DNA of 64,000 nt, from positions 1-64,000 of the forward strand of contig JAHFCR010000004.1 in the NCBI GenBank assembly GCA_023249405.1. The letters run 5' to 3'. The DNA is from Peptococcaceae bacterium (GTDB lineage Bacteria; Bacillota; DSM-12270; Thermacetogeniales; Thermacetogeniaceae). Numbering within the stretch: the first letter of the stretch is position 1; every line of letters starts with the position of its first letter. A program made the translations under genes and the position numbers. The notes beneath the pieces are model-generated. The model saw only the letters and a program-made list of their open reading frames with translations, made no database searches and was not told the origin of the DNA. This document shows, piece after piece, positions 34,416 to 43,475 of this stretch.

Positions 34416-36383
34416 CTAGGCCTCCGGGGCGATCAGGAACAGAACCTGCCCGTACTCCACCGGTTGGCCGTTCTCCACCAGGATCTTTATAATCTCACCC
34501 GGGCTCTCGGCCTCGATCTCGTTCATCAGCTTCATGGCTTCGATAATACAGAGGGCCTGGCCTTCCTTTACCCTGCTGCCCACCTCGACAAAAGGCGGAG
34601 CGTCAGGGGCCGGCGATTGGTAGAAGGTACCCACCATGGGCGCCACCACCTCCACGAGGTTGGCCATGCTGCCAGCCGCGGCAACGTCCAAGCGATCAGA
34701 AACTGCCGGGGCGGTCTCGACTGCATCAGCTTCCACCGTGCCAGGCCTGGACTTGCCTGCGGTCTTAAACGGATTGTCCTCCCCGGCGGTTCCCTTCTTG
34801 ATCTTTACCTTCATCTCGGCTGTTTCTATATGCAGTTCGTTGACTTCGCTCTCGCTGATCAGCCTGATAAATTCTTTCACGTCTTCGAGGTTCATCTCTT
34901 CGTCCTCTCTGGATGCCTGAGAGGGATGAGCTTTTGGCATCCTTATCGCTCCGGCGCCGGGTGTAGCCTGGTTAGCAGCCGGTTTTGGCGCCGGTCTCGG
35001 TAGTCTTTCCTCTTCCTGCAGGCCTTCTAGCGGTGCCTGCCCCTCGCCATCCCGCATCTTCTTCCGGTGCTCGAAGAACTTTCTGGCTGTCTGGGGGAAC
35101 ATGACATAGGTCAGATAATCCTCTTCAGACTCCGCCAGATCGGCGATCTCCTCTTTCGTTCTGCCGAACCTGTTCTCCAACAGGTCGGCCGGCCGGCAGG
35201 TGATCGGCTCCTCGTCTCCGATGATCAGGTGCTGAATGGCCTGATCGATCGGGGCGGGCGACTGGCCGTAATAACCGCGGACATAGGCCTTGACCTCCTG
35301 GGGGACTATCTTATAGCGCTCGCCCAGCAGCACGTTCCATACAGACTGGCCCCCCACCACCTGGCTGGTCGGTGTGACCAGCGGTGGATAGCCAAGTTCG
35401 GCACGCACCCGGGGGACCTCCTCGAGCACATCCTTCATCCGAAACAGGGCTTTTTGCTCCTCCAGTTGGCTGACCAGGTTGGTGATCATGCCCCCCGGCA
35501 CCTGGTGGTCGAAAACCTGCATGGCGCTGAGCCGGGTGACACCGCGCTCATAGCCGCGCCGGCGCCGGACATCCTCCCAGTAGTTGGCGATCTCGAACAG
35601 ATGGTGCAGATCCAGGCCGGTGTCGTGCTCGGTGCCCTGCAACGCCCGGACCAGGGTCTCCACCGGAGGTTGGGATGAGCCGAAGGCCAGGGGCCCGGAA
35701 CAGGCATCAAAGATATCCACCCCCGCCTCCACTGCCTTCAGACAGGCGCCGATGGCCATGCCGCCGATGTAGTGGGTGTGCAGATGGATAGGCACGTCGA
35801 GTTTTTCCTTGAATAGCGACACCAACTCATAGGAAACATAGGGAGAGATCATCCCGGCCATGTCCTTGATGCAGATGGAATCCGCCCCCAGGTCCTGCAG
35901 CCTCAGGGCATTCTCCAGGTAGCGCTCATTGGTGTGCACCGGGCTCAGGGTATAGACCACGCTGGCCTGAGCGTGCATGCCCGTCTTCTTGACCGCTTTC
36001 ATCGGTACTTCCAGGTTGCGGGTATCGTTCAAGGCGTCGAAAATTCGAAAGACATCAATACCGCACTCGGCTGATTTATCCACAAAAGCATGGACAACAT
36101 CATCGGCATAGTTAGTATAGCCGACCACATTCTGGCCGCGGAGCAACATCTGCAGCGGCGTGTTCTTGACGTGGGACTTGATGACTCTGATCCGCTCCCA
36201 GGGGTCTTCATTCAGATAGCGGATGCAGACATCGAAGGTGGCCCCGCCCCACATCTCCAGGGACCAGTAGCCTACTTTGTCAAGTTCTTCCAGAATGGGT
36301 ACCATATCCTCGGTACGCATTCGTGTGGCCCATAGGCTCTGATGCGCATCGCGCAGCGTCGTATCAGTGATTCTTGGCCTCAC
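34416..36383 (-). CDS. Carboxyltransferase (OadA/PycB type) fused to AccB-type biotin carrier
   Basis: 655-aa two-part protein. Residues 1-480 are a pyruvate/oxaloacetate carboxyltransferase barrel ([39 protein letters not shown] with the metal-binding His residues). After a Pro/Ala-rich linker, residues 497-655 match a complete Acc[21 protein letters not shown] at its start and [11 protein letters not shown] with biotin on Lys618. OadA proteins usually carry a different, shorter biotin domain. An SD-like AGAGAGGA lies before the internal ATG at 34895, so free AccB could also be made. accC follows. It would act as pyruvate carboxylase, oxaloacetate/methylmalonyl-type carboxyltransferase or an ACC carrier. 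Confidence 0.9.
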   Translation of the reverse strand: MRPRITDTTLRDAHQSLWATRMRTEDMVPILEELDKVGYWSLEMWGGATFDVCIRYLNEDPWERIRVIKSHVKNTPLQMLLRGQNVVGYTNYADDVVHAFVDKSAECGIDVFRIFDALNDTRNLEVPMKAVKKTGMHAQASVVYTLSPVHTNERYLENALRLQDLGADSICIKDMAGMISPYVSYELVSLFKEKLDVPIHLHTHYIGGMAIGACLKAVEAGVDIFDACSGPLAFGSSQPPVETLVRALQGTEHDTGLDLHHLFEIANYWEDVRRRRGYERGVTRLSAMQVFDHQVPGGMITNLVSQLEEQKALFRMKDVLEEVPRVRAELGYPPLVTPTSQVVGGQSVWNVLLGERYKIVPQEVKAYVRGYYGQSPAPIDQAIQHLIIGDEEPITCRPADLLENRFGRTKEEIADLAESEEDYLTYVMFPQTARKFFEHRKKMRDGEGQAPLEGLQEEERLPRPAPKPAANQATPGAGAIRMPKAHPSQASREDEEMNLEDVKEFIRLISESEVNELHIETAEMKVKIKKGTAGEDNPFKTAGKSRPGTVEADAVETAPAVSDRLDVAAAGSMANLVEVVAPMVGTFYQSPAPDAPPFVEVGSRVKEGQALCIIEAMKLMNEIEAESPGEIIKILVENGQPVEYGQVLFLIAPEA

Positions 36384-36553
36384 TACCGGCTCCTCCTCGC
36401 ATCACCAGGAAACCGTGCCCTTGGCACAAGTTATTGTAAATTGTATCCTAGAACAGCTGACTTTGCAACCAGCGGTATCCAAGTATACAGTATCCCACAG
36501 TGCGTCGGGAAACGGCTCTCTGCCGCACGCTCCCCGTCAAACAGCCGCAGCAA

Positions 36554-37120
36554 TCAGGGCCTGGGAATGACAAGAACATTGGCGGCAGCAAGGTCAGTAG
36601 CCTTGACTACCAGCGCCCTGATCTGCTCCACGGCGGCAGGCGTAACTGATGACGCCTGGACAACGACAGTGGCCGAGCGGGGCAGGATCATCACTGCGGC
36701 ATCCTGGTAACCCCTGGCCATCACCAGTCTCTCCAGTTCGGTCTCTCTGGACATATTATCAGCCAGCTGCATCAGCGACCGCTGGGCGCTGTCCCGGACC
36801 TCCCCGCTGGAGTTGGACTGGCCGGCAATCTCCTTGAGGGTCTCCATCTGCTGGCTGCGTATCCGGTCGCGGGCCAGGCGGCAATCCACAAAGAACGCCT
36901 GCCCGTTCATGTCCGGCAAGGGGGGCAAAACCGGCGAAGCCGGCAACAGATCCGGTTGCTGTTCCGCCTTTGCCGATCGGTCGTTCATCGGCGCAGCGGT
37001 AGCCGCTTTTCTAGGCGCGGAATTGAAATTGGCAACCAGAGAGTATCCGGCAAGCATCATGAGGAGGAGGAATACCAGACCAAACAGTACCGACCTCTTG
37101 TTGACATACATCACTCGCAT
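36554..37120 (-). CDS. spoIIIAH: Stage III sporulation protein AH
   Basis: 188-aa mother-cell protein with one N-terminal membrane helix (about 10-30) and an extracytoplasmic ring-forming domain that pairs with SpoIIQ across the engulfing membranes. The C-terminal half (SATVVVQASSVTPAAVEQIRAL) has the EscJ/PrgK-like ring fold. It is last in the spoIIIA operon; ATG 37120 follows AAGGAAGG. Confidence 0.92.
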   Translation of the reverse strand: MRVMYVNKRSVLFGLVFLLLMMLAGYSLVANFNSAPRKAATAAPMNDRSAKAEQQPDLLPASPVLPPLPDMNGQAFFVDCRLARDRIRSQQMETLKEIAGQSNSSGEVRDSAQRSLMQLADNMSRETELERLVMARGYQDAAVMILPRSATVVVQASSVTPAAVEQIRALVVKATDLAAANVLVIPRP

Positions 37121-37122
37121 GT

Positions 37123-37740
37123 TTATCGCCTTCCTTTCGGCAATACCATCACCCGGTATGAGGGGACATCGAGCACCGTCTGGACCGCCTGAATAAGCCG
37201 CTCGCGCAGGCTCGGGCTGCTGGCCCCCTCGGCCAGCACCAACACGCCGGCGATCTCCGGATGCATCTCCTTGACCACTACCGGCTCATCTTTGCCTCCG
37301 CTTGCTGCCTGCAACAGCACCAGGTTGTCGGTCTCGTTAGCCTCATTGGTGGTCCGGTTGCCGCCGCTCTGGTCCTTCTCCTGGATCGTCTGGTCCTGCT
37401 TGGTGATGTTCTGGGCGTAGACATGCTCCGCGCCGGCCTTGAGGGTTACTGTCACCTGGACACTTCCCGCCCCTTCCACCGCGCTGAGGATCCCTGCCAG
37501 CCGGCCCTCAAGTTCCTGCTCTACGGAAGTCAGATCATCACTGGGCGCCGGTTGAGCTTGCAACCCAGCAGCCGGTGCACTGGCTGCTGGGTTGCTGCGC
37601 TGGCCAAACCATGGTCCTGAAATAATCAGCAGCATCAAGCCGATCCCAAACACCAACAGCAGCTGCCACATCCGTGGCCCCCGCAAAAAATGGTACCGTT
37701 TCGTGAGATCGCTCCAGATATCCTCCAATTTGTCAGGCAT
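37123..37740 (-). CDS. spoIIIAG: Stage III sporulation protein AG
   Basis: About 205-aa protein with one membrane helix (about 25-45) and a periplasm-facing domain with VEGAGSVQVTVTLKAG and GVLVLAEGASSPSLRERLIQAVQ, which forms a large ring in the feeding-tube complex. ATG 37740 is preferred because GTAGGTG lies 6 nt upstream; GTG 37749 is the alternative, almost at the spoIIIAF stop. Confidence 0.92.
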   Translation of the reverse strand: MPDKLEDIWSDLTKRYHFLRGPRMWQLLLVFGIGLMLLIISGPWFGQRSNPAASAPAAGLQAQPAPSDDLTSVEQELEGRLAGILSAVEGAGSVQVTVTLKAGAEHVYAQNITKQDQTIQEKDQSGGNRTTNEANETDNLVLLQAASGGKDEPVVVKEMHPEIAGVLVLAEGASSPSLRERLIQAVQTVLDVPSYRVMVLPKGRR

Positions 37741-37749
37741 GCCAAACAC

Positions 37750-38358
37750 CTACCTCTGATTAACAAAATTAACCGTAACCTGCTCTTTCTGCAGTCCAAA
37801 CAGGCTGGACACAGTTTCCTGCACATGGACGGCAATCCCCTGTTGATCAACCGCAGGAGTCGATACAGCCGGGGCGCCCTGCCCGATCCGGACCGGCTCT
37901 ACCGGCCGGGCAACTTGCTGTTCGCCGGTTTGCAGCGATACAGCCACCTTCTGAACAGTGCCCAGCGATTGCTGGGGTGATGCGGGAGTCAGCACCACCT
38001 CAGCTTTGGCCGACTTGACCCCCGGGACGAGTCGGCACATGACCTCGATCTGGTCTTCCAGGCGCTGGACATAGGCAGCCTGTTCCTGCGCCGCGGTCAC
38101 CTGCTGCAGGTCCTGCCCCTGGTCCAGAATCTGCGACAGGGCTGCACCGCCCCCGGCTGTGGCGGGCAGGGCAAAGTGCAGGGGCGGCTGCTGCTTGAAC
38201 AGGGTCACGATCGGCCCCAGCACCGCCAGCAGAACGAACAGGCCGATGATCACCTGGACAAAGCGGCGCGTTCCCTGCAGCGGCAGCAACATCTCCAGGA
38301 AGGCCGCCAGCATCACCAGAAATACCAGGTTTCGCACCAGCAGGCGAATGGTTTCCAT
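37750..38358 (-). CDS. spoIIIAF: Stage III sporulation protein AF
   Basis: 202-aa protein with two N-terminal membrane helices (about 5-25 and 33-53, VQVIIGLFVLLAVLGPIVTLF) and a soluble domain with a ring-building fold. It follows spoIIIAE by 20 nt. Confidence 0.9.
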   Translation of the reverse strand: METIRLLVRNLVFLVMLAAFLEMLLPLQGTRRFVQVIIGLFVLLAVLGPIVTLFKQQPPLHFALPATAGGGAALSQILDQGQDLQQVTAAQEQAAYVQRLEDQIEVMCRLVPGVKSAKAEVVLTPASPQQSLGTVQKVAVSLQTGEQQVARPVEPVRIGQGAPAVSTPAVDQQGIAVHVQETVSSLFGLQKEQVTVNFVNQR

Positions 38359-38378
38359 TCCAGCTCACTTTCTCCGGA

Positions 38379-39791
38379 TCAGCGCAGCATGGCAGTGACA
38401 TTGCCCAACCCTACCACAATGGTGATGGTTACAAAAAACATCAGTCCCACAGCCAGCACTGCGGCAAACACGATGAAAAGGTAGTTCCCCAGCAGGTGCA
38501 GGGCATCGCCGAGCCCCTGGGCGCCCAGGGGCTGCATCAGGGCCGCTGCCAGCCGGTAAACGATCACTGCCGACAGAATCTTCATTACCGGCAGGGCGCA
38601 CAGAAAAACCAGGGTCACCGCCCCGATGATGCCGATGGCATTTTTCATGAACAGAGAGCAGCCCACCACCACATCCACGGCGTCGGTCAGAATCTTACCG
38701 ACCACCGGCACAAATACCGCCGTGGCGAACCTGGCGGTGCGGATTCCCACCCCGTCGGTGATCGCACCGGCAGCCCCCTGCACCGACAGCAGGCCTAAAA
38801 ACACGGTGATAAACAGGCTGAGCAGGATGATGCTGCCGTCCCGGAAAAACCCCGCCAGCCGCGATACCTGAATACGCTCGGAAAGCTGGTTGATAATGCC
38901 CAGGATGGCGGCGCAGAAGATCAGGGGGAAGACTACATTGCTGATCAGGGTGCCCAGGATATCCAGCGCCATGACGATCGCCGGCTGCATCAGGGATACG
39001 GTGGTGAGACTGCCCATGGCGGCCATCAGGGTGAGGATCACCGGCAGCAGCGACTGCATCAGCCCGACCATATTGCCGATGGCGTCCCGTCCGGTGTTCA
39101 CGGCCAGTGTGAAGGAACTGAGGGCCACCGTGAGCAGGGCCAAAATCCCCACACCATGGGCCAATTTGGCAACAGTGTTCTCCTCAAAAGCGCTGGCCAG
39201 GTGCTCCAACAGGGCCAGCAGCACCCCCAGCACCAGCAGCTTGCCAAGCAGGGCGGTGTGAGTCAGGAGGTCCTGGAAAAAGACCTTGCCCAGCACCTGG
39301 AGCAGACTGGAGATATTCAGCTTCAATTGCCCATTCCGGATCGATTCCAGGGCCTTGACCAGGCTGAAGTCTGACAGCTGGGTCTGGAGGTCCTGATCCA
39401 CCTGTCTGATGTATCCCTCCAGGTCCTTCAAATTCAATTGCTCAAACTGCCTGGCGATCAGATCGCCAGGGTTCGGCGCAGCCTGACCAGCGGGCACGGC
39501 CTGCGTATCCGGCACTGCCTGGGAGCTGGACGCCGTCTGTGCTACAGACGCAGTTGCCGGCTCCGACCCGGGCTGTTGCGCCGCCCGAGCCACCGCCGGC
39601 AGCAACAGCAGCCACAGGCATACCAGCAAGCACAACATGGGAACGGTTCGTTTCCATGAGACACTGGTGAAACGCGAGAACCATCTCCGCGTTCCACGCC
39701 TTTCAGAATCAAATAAATGTCCCCGCCATCCCCTTAACCATGGGGACGGTTCTGCTGTTCTTTCCGGAAAGCGAGTGGAAACTGCTTTCAT
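38379..39791 (-). CDS. spoIIIAE: Stage III sporulation protein AE, N-terminally extended
   Basis: 470-aa polytopic membrane protein, some 50-70 residues longer than usual. The family part begins with the signal-like helix MLCLLVCLWLLLLPAVARA at residue 52 and continues with a soluble stretch and about seven membrane helices (GVGIRTARFATAVFVPVVGK is typical). Residues 10-50 are encoded by REP-like repeats. ATG 39791 has GAGGTG 6 nt upstream; the internal ATG 39638 has no ribosome site. So the extension is probably translated, although a missed downstream start cannot be excluded. Confidence 0.9.
   Translation of the reverse strand: MKAVSTRFPERTAEPSPWLRGWRGHLFDSERRGTRRWFSRFTSVSWKRTVPMLCLLVCLWLLLLPAVARAAQQPGSEPATASVAQTASSSQAVPDTQAVPAGQAAPNPGDLIARQFEQLNLKDLEGYIRQVDQDLQTQLSDFSLVKALESIRNGQLKLNISSLLQVLGKVFFQDLLTHTALLGKLLVLGVLLALLEHLASAFEENTVAKLAHGVGILALLTVALSSFTLAVNTGRDAIGNMVGLMQSLLPVILTLMAAMGSLTTVSLMQPAIVMALDILGTLISNVVFPLIFCAAILGIINQLSERIQVSRLAGFFRDGSIILLSLFITVFLGLLSVQGAAGAITDGVGIRTARFATAVFVPVVGKILTDAVDVVVGCSLFMKNAIGIIGAVTLVFLCALPVMKILSAVIVYRLAAALMQPLGAQGLGDALHLLGNYLFIVFAAVLAVGLMFFVTITIVVGLGNVTAMLR
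39671..39752. repeat. REP-like pair inside the 5' end of spoIIIAE
   Basis: A full unit (39671-39693, AACGCG...CGCGTT ends with core AGAACCATCTCC) and an opposite-facing variant core (GGGGACGGTTCT near 39740-39751). Both lie within the spoIIIAE reading frame without breaking it. Confidence 0.75.
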
Positions 39792-39885
39792 ACCGGCACC
39801 TCATACACCACTTCATCACCGAAGCCACCACAATAACGTAGATCCTCGTCTTGCATCCATCATGACCGGCAGTAAACAGGAGCGA

Positions 39886-39908
39886 AACGCGAGAACCGTC
39901 CCCGCGTT
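39886..39908. repeat. REP-like unit at the end of spoIIIAD
   Basis: A 23-nt unit with AACGCG/CGCGTT ends and core AGAACCGTCCC. Its last base is shared with the spoIIIAD stop codon. It is the best match to the units at 27665-27728. Confidence 0.8.
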
Positions 39909-40294
39909 CAGGGGAGGAGGCGGATGATGACTTCCAGGATGGCTGCAAAGATCGGGAGGGCGAGGATCATAATCAGGACCTTGCCTGCCATTTCGATCTT
40001 ATTGGCCACCGTGCCCTCACCCGAGTCCCTGCACACCTGGGCGCCAAACTCGGCAATGTAGGCAATCCCCAATATTTTTAGCAGGGTGGCCAGATAGAGC
40101 TCGTCCACCTGGGCGCGCCGGGTCACATCCTGAAACACGGTGATGATCGTCCCCAGCTTGTTCAGCACCATCAGGAAAACGATCACGCCAAAACCGAGAG
40201 CCAGCAGCATGGCCATCTCCGGGCGTTCCCGGCGCAGCAGCACCGCAAAAACCGCCACCACCAGGCCTAGCGCTACAACCTGCAGAATCTCCAA
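39908..40294 (-). CDS. spoIIIAD: Stage III sporulation protein AD
   Basis: 128-aa membrane protein with about four hydrophobic segments (ILQVVALGLVVAVFAVLLRR, then MLLALGFGVIVFLMVLNKL). The conserved IAYIAEFGAQVCRDSGEG is the family signature. The start is TTG 40294 after AAAGGGTG. A REP unit abuts the stop. Confidence 0.94.
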   Translation of the reverse strand: MEILQVVALGLVVAVFAVLLRRERPEMAMLLALGFGVIVFLMVLNKLGTIITVFQDVTRRAQVDELYLATLLKILGIAYIAEFGAQVCRDSGEGTVANKIEMAGKVLIMILALPIFAAILEVIIRLLP

Positions 40295-40318
40295 GGTTCA
40301 ACACCCTTTACGCCAGCC

Positions 40319-40516
40319 TCAGAACAGATGAAATACCGAACGCACCGTGGTAAACAACTGGTTGATCAGCTGTACGACCATGATCAGAACGACGACCACT
40401 CCGGCCAATGTCACCATCTGGGCCTGCTCCTCCTTGTTTGCCTGTTTCAGGATGATGTGGAGCACGGAGATCAGGATCCCGAGTCCGGCAATTCTAAAGA
40501 TCAGGTCAACGTTCAT
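40319..40516 (-). CDS. spoIIIAC: Stage III sporulation protein AC
   Basis: 65-aa protein with two membrane helices (IFRIAGLGILISVLHIILK, then MVTLAGVVVVLIMVVQLI), full family length. It sits between spoIIIAB and spoIIIAD as in all spore formers. Confidence 0.94.
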   Translation of the reverse strand: MNVDLIFRIAGLGILISVLHIILKQANKEEQAQMVTLAGVVVVLIMVVQLINQLFTTVRSVFHLF

Positions 40517-40536
40517 CAGGCAGCCCCCTTTTTATC

Positions 40537-41076
40537 CTATATAAACAACAGCACCAGGCTGATGCCCACCAGAAATCCTCCATACTGCCAGATCCGTTCA
40601 TTTTTCTGGCGGGCCGTCTCGGCTTTATCCGATTCTTGGCGCAGGTGGAACGCAGTCAGCTCGATATGCTTATGCTGCTCGTTCCGGTCCGAGGAACCCA
40701 GTGCCTCTCCAAAGCTTTTTAAAATAGCCAGGTCCTCCTGCCTCAGGGCTGTATGCCGGAAGTTGCGTTCAAGGGCCAGGCTCCAGGCCTCTCCGGCGCT
40801 GTAGCCTTTGCCGGCGCCGAGCAGAGCGCCGGTATCCCGAAATATCAGGCCGATGCAGCCTCCGGCTGCAGCCGCTATCTTACGCAGGGCCGCCGGCAGC
40901 GGGGTGGCCCCGTACATGATCTCCGTGTCCAGCAGCTGCAGTGCTTCCTGCAGTTCTCGCAACTGGCGCGTGCGCAGGGAAAAGACGGCGCCAATCCGCA
41001 GGCCTGCGAGGCCTGCGGAGCAGATGATCAGCAAAGAACCGATCAGTTTCAGCGTGGCCGCATCCCTCCCTTTCAC
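40537..41076 (-). CDS. spoIIIAB: Stage III sporulation protein AB
   Basis: 179-aa protein resembling type II/IV secretion F-type proteins: a helix at each end and a helical domain with LRELQEALQLLDTEIMYGATPLP. The start is GTG 41076, overlapping the spoIIIAA stop; family members usually begin near the KLIGSLLIICSAGLAG helix, ten residues on, so the exact start is uncertain. Confidence 0.92.
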   Translation of the reverse strand: MKGRDAATLKLIGSLLIICSAGLAGLRIGAVFSLRTRQLRELQEALQLLDTEIMYGATPLPAALRKIAAAAGGCIGLIFRDTGALLGAGKGYSAGEAWSLALERNFRHTALRQEDLAILKSFGEALGSSDRNEQHKHIELTAFHLRQESDKAETARQKNERIWQYGGFLVGISLVLLFI

Positions 41077-42056
41077 TGGCCCGGCAGCAGCAGTTTCCGA
41101 TGCTCGTCCCAGATCCCCTCGAGCGTCCCCGGTCCCTTGCGCCTGCTCAGAAAGATATAGCGCTGGAAGACCCTCTCCGCTACCAGGTCCCGAAGATAGG
41201 GGCGCCGTTCCAGTTCCTCGAAGCGGCCGGCATGCACGGTGGCCAGCACGCTCACTCCTGTATAGACCATCTCCCAGACAGCATCGACATCCTGTTGGCG
41301 ACCGATCTCGTCGGTGGCGATCACATGCGGAGACATGGAACGAAGCAGCATCAGCATCCCGATCGCCTTGGGGCAGTGGTCGAGGACATCCACCCGGGGG
41401 CCCAGGTCATGCTGGGGTACGCCCTCATAGCTGGCGGCTATCTCCCCCCGCTCATCCACGACGCCCAGAGAATAACCGGGAATCCTCAACTCATCCACGC
41501 CGTAACTGAGCTGTCGCACCAGATCCCGCAGGATGGTGGTCTTCCCCGCCCGGGGCGGAGAAACGATCAGCGTATGATAGGGCCGCCCTTCCTGGCGGTT
41601 GATCAGGTACGGCAGGAGGCGCCTGGCCGCTCCCGGCACCGCCCGGGCGATCCGGAAGCAGAGGCTGCCAATGTCACGCAGGGTTTTAAGGACACCCCCA
41701 TCCAGTACGGCCTTGCCCGCCAACCCCACCCGGTGCCCACCCGGAAGCGTCAGAAAGCCCTGCCGGAACTCTTCCTCAAAAGCATAGACAGAACTCTGGC
41801 TGATCAGTTGCACTGTTTTCCAGAGATCTTCCGCCGAGACCCGGTAGGCCGCCGTCGGCGAATCCGTCACATTGCCCCGCTGATCAAGAAAGCAGTCCTG
41901 CCGGTCTGTCTTGATCGCCAGGGGGCGGCCCTGCCGCACCCGGATCTCTTCAAGGGCTCCGGTCAGCGAGGGCGGCAGACGCTCCAGGATCTCTCTCAGC
42001 GAGGGCGGCAGATAGACTAGCACCAGGCGCAGATCAACTGCTGTTTCCAGAGGCAT
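41073..42056 (-). CDS. spoIIIAA: Stage III sporulation protein AA (secretion-type ATPase)
   Basis: 327-aa cytoplasmic ATPase of the mother-cell to forespore channel. Walker A is VSPPRAGKTTILRDL, followed by LGVVDERGEIAA and the Walker B-like VIATDEIGRQQDVDA, all as in the family. ATG 42056 follows AGGGGG. A sigma-E-like promoter lies 22-53 bp upstream, as expected for the first gene of spoIIIA. Confidence 0.95.
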   Translation of the reverse strand: MPLETAVDLRLVLVYLPPSLREILERLPPSLTGALEEIRVRQGRPLAIKTDRQDCFLDQRGNVTDSPTAAYRVSAEDLWKTVQLISQSSVYAFEEEFRQGFLTLPGGHRVGLAGKAVLDGGVLKTLRDIGSLCFRIARAVPGAARRLLPYLINRQEGRPYHTLIVSPPRAGKTTILRDLVRQLSYGVDELRIPGYSLGVVDERGEIAASYEGVPQHDLGPRVDVLDHCPKAIGMLMLLRSMSPHVIATDEIGRQQDVDAVWEMVYTGVSVLATVHAGRFEELERRPYLRDLVAERVFQRYIFLSRRKGPGTLEGIWDEHRKLLLPGQ

Positions 42057-42077
42057 CCGTATACCCCCTGTCCTTAT

Positions 42078-42109
42078 ATAGATATGGCTCCATTACCACC
42101 TTTATGAAA
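42078..42109 (-). promoter_or_regulatory. Sigma-E-like promoter of the spoIIIA operon
   Basis: TTTCATAAA (-35, 42101-42109), a 14-bp spacer and CATATCTAT (-10, 42078-42086) on the minus strand, close to the mother-cell sigma-E pattern. Known sigma-E control of spoIIIA supports it. Confidence 0.5.
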
Positions 42110-42111
42110 TA

Positions 42112-42145
42112 ATCAGGCCTTCCTGCTGGTGGCGGAAGGCCTGAT
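42112..42145 (-). terminator. Terminator between the zinc-ribbon gene and spoIIIAA
   Basis: 12-bp stem ATCAGGCCTTCC/GGAAGGCCTGAT around a 10-nt loop, followed by TATTTCAT on the minus strand. It isolates the spoIIIA operon from the efp group. Confidence 0.65.
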
Positions 42146-42195
42146 AGTCCCGATCCCGTTTTTAACTTGTCCGATCACCGGCGTCCAAAAACCGG

Positions 42196-42729
42196 CTAGA
42201 TGTCTTCGGTCTCCTCGGCCCTGGCAGGGTTTTTCTTGGCTTTCCCGGATTCCTGTGGGGCCGGCATCGACCCGTCGTTGACAAACACCACCTGGTTGCA
42301 GTTAGGACACGTGATCTCCACGATCTCGTCGTCATCAAGTAGATCTTCCTCAAAACAGATGATGTCGTGACAGTTCTGGCACTCCACCTCTACATAGTTC
42401 AAATCCTCGTCGGAGTCGCTGTCCGAGATCTCATCCTCATTCTCGATCTCGATCTCCACCTCCGGCACGCCTTCGGCAGGTCCAGTCCCGGATTCCTCAT
42501 CATCTTCCAACTCATCCTCGTCCTCGTCGCCGTACAGGTCCTCATCGATGCTTTCCAGGTAATCCTCCAGATCCTCCTGGGCAGCCTGGACCTCCTCCAC
42601 TTTATCGATCAGGTCGGCGAGAATACCGATTACCTGCTTGAGGACGCGGGCCTCGTCCTTCCCCTCCTCGAATTTTAACCCCTCAGCCAATCCTTGCAGG
42701 TAAGCAATCCTTTCACGCAAGTCATCCAT
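42196..42729 (-). CDS. Acidic zinc-ribbon protein (CD1247 N-terminal domain type)
   Basis: 177-aa protein with a helical N-terminus (MDDLRERIAYLQGLAEGL), a very acidic middle (about 60-110, mostly Asp/Glu) and a zinc ribbon with CQNCHDIICFEEDLL followed by ITCPNCNQVVFV. Genes of this type sit between efp and spoIIIAA in many Clostridia; the function is unknown. The four Cys residues should bind one zinc. Confidence 0.8.
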   Translation of the reverse strand: MDDLRERIAYLQGLAEGLKFEEGKDEARVLKQVIGILADLIDKVEEVQAAQEDLEDYLESIDEDLYGDEDEDELEDDEESGTGPAEGVPEVEIEIENEDEISDSDSDEDLNYVEVECQNCHDIICFEEDLLDDDEIVEITCPNCNQVVFVNDGSMPAPQESGKAKKNPARAEETEDI

Positions 42730-42774
42730 AGCCTTACCTCCCTGACATGTCTACGTCTTGAGTCTGGTATCTAT

Positions 42775-43332
42775 TTACACTCGCTCCAGGTACTGGCCGG
42801 ACCTGGTATCCACCCTGATCACCGTGCCCGCCTCGATAAAGAGGGGCACCTGGATGATCAGGCCGGTCTCCAGGGTGGCCGGCTTGGTACCGCCGGTGGC
42901 GGTATCGCCGCGGACTCCCGGATCGGCCTCGACTACCTTAAGCTCTACGGTATTGGGCAGTTCCACCCCGATCAGGGCGCCGTTGTACGTGAGCAGGTAA
43001 ATATTCATATTTTCCTTGAGGTACTTGATATTGTCCCCCAGTTGGTCGAGCCCGAGGCTGGTCTGCTCGTAGCTCTCATTGTCCATGAAGTTGAAGGAGT
43101 CTCCATCCCGATACAGGTACTGCATCTCCCTGTGGTCCAGATGCGCCCGCGGCATCTTCTCGCCGGCCCGGAAGGTCCGCTCCACCACACCGCCGGTGCG
43201 CAGGTTCTTCAGCTTACAGCGCACAAAGGCCGAGCCCTTGCCTGGCTTGACATGCTGAAACTCCACCACCGTAAAAATATCTCCATCAACCTCGATGGTC
43301 AAGCCGGTACGAAAATCGTTTGATGAGATCAT
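42775..43332 (-). CDS. efp: Translation elongation factor P
   Basis: 185-aa tRNA-shaped factor that rescues ribosomes stalled at polyproline. The N-terminal domain has the modification loop [15 protein letters not shown] with Lys32 at the tip; the C-terminal OB domain has the family pattern [20 protein letters not shown]. The length is normal. No EF-P-modifying gene is adjacent. Confidence 0.97.
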   Translation of the reverse strand: MISSNDFRTGLTIEVDGDIFTVVEFQHVKPGKGSAFVRCKLKNLRTGGVVERTFRAGEKMPRAHLDHREMQYLYRDGDSFNFMDNESYEQTSLGLDQLGDNIKYLKENMNIYLLTYNGALIGVELPNTVELKVVEADPGVRGDTATGGTKPATLETGLIIQVPLFIEAGTVIRVDTRSGQYLERV

Positions 43333-43475
43333 GTTTTGGCCTGGCCGATTCTAACAGCATGATCTGAGCCAGGTTTCCTCTCCTTTCGTGTCCATGTCGC
43401 TAGATTAATAATCTGCTCAGGTTATCTATTTTAATACAGTTCCCGGCGACGAGACCGCCAAGGCGCCGTTGCCGA

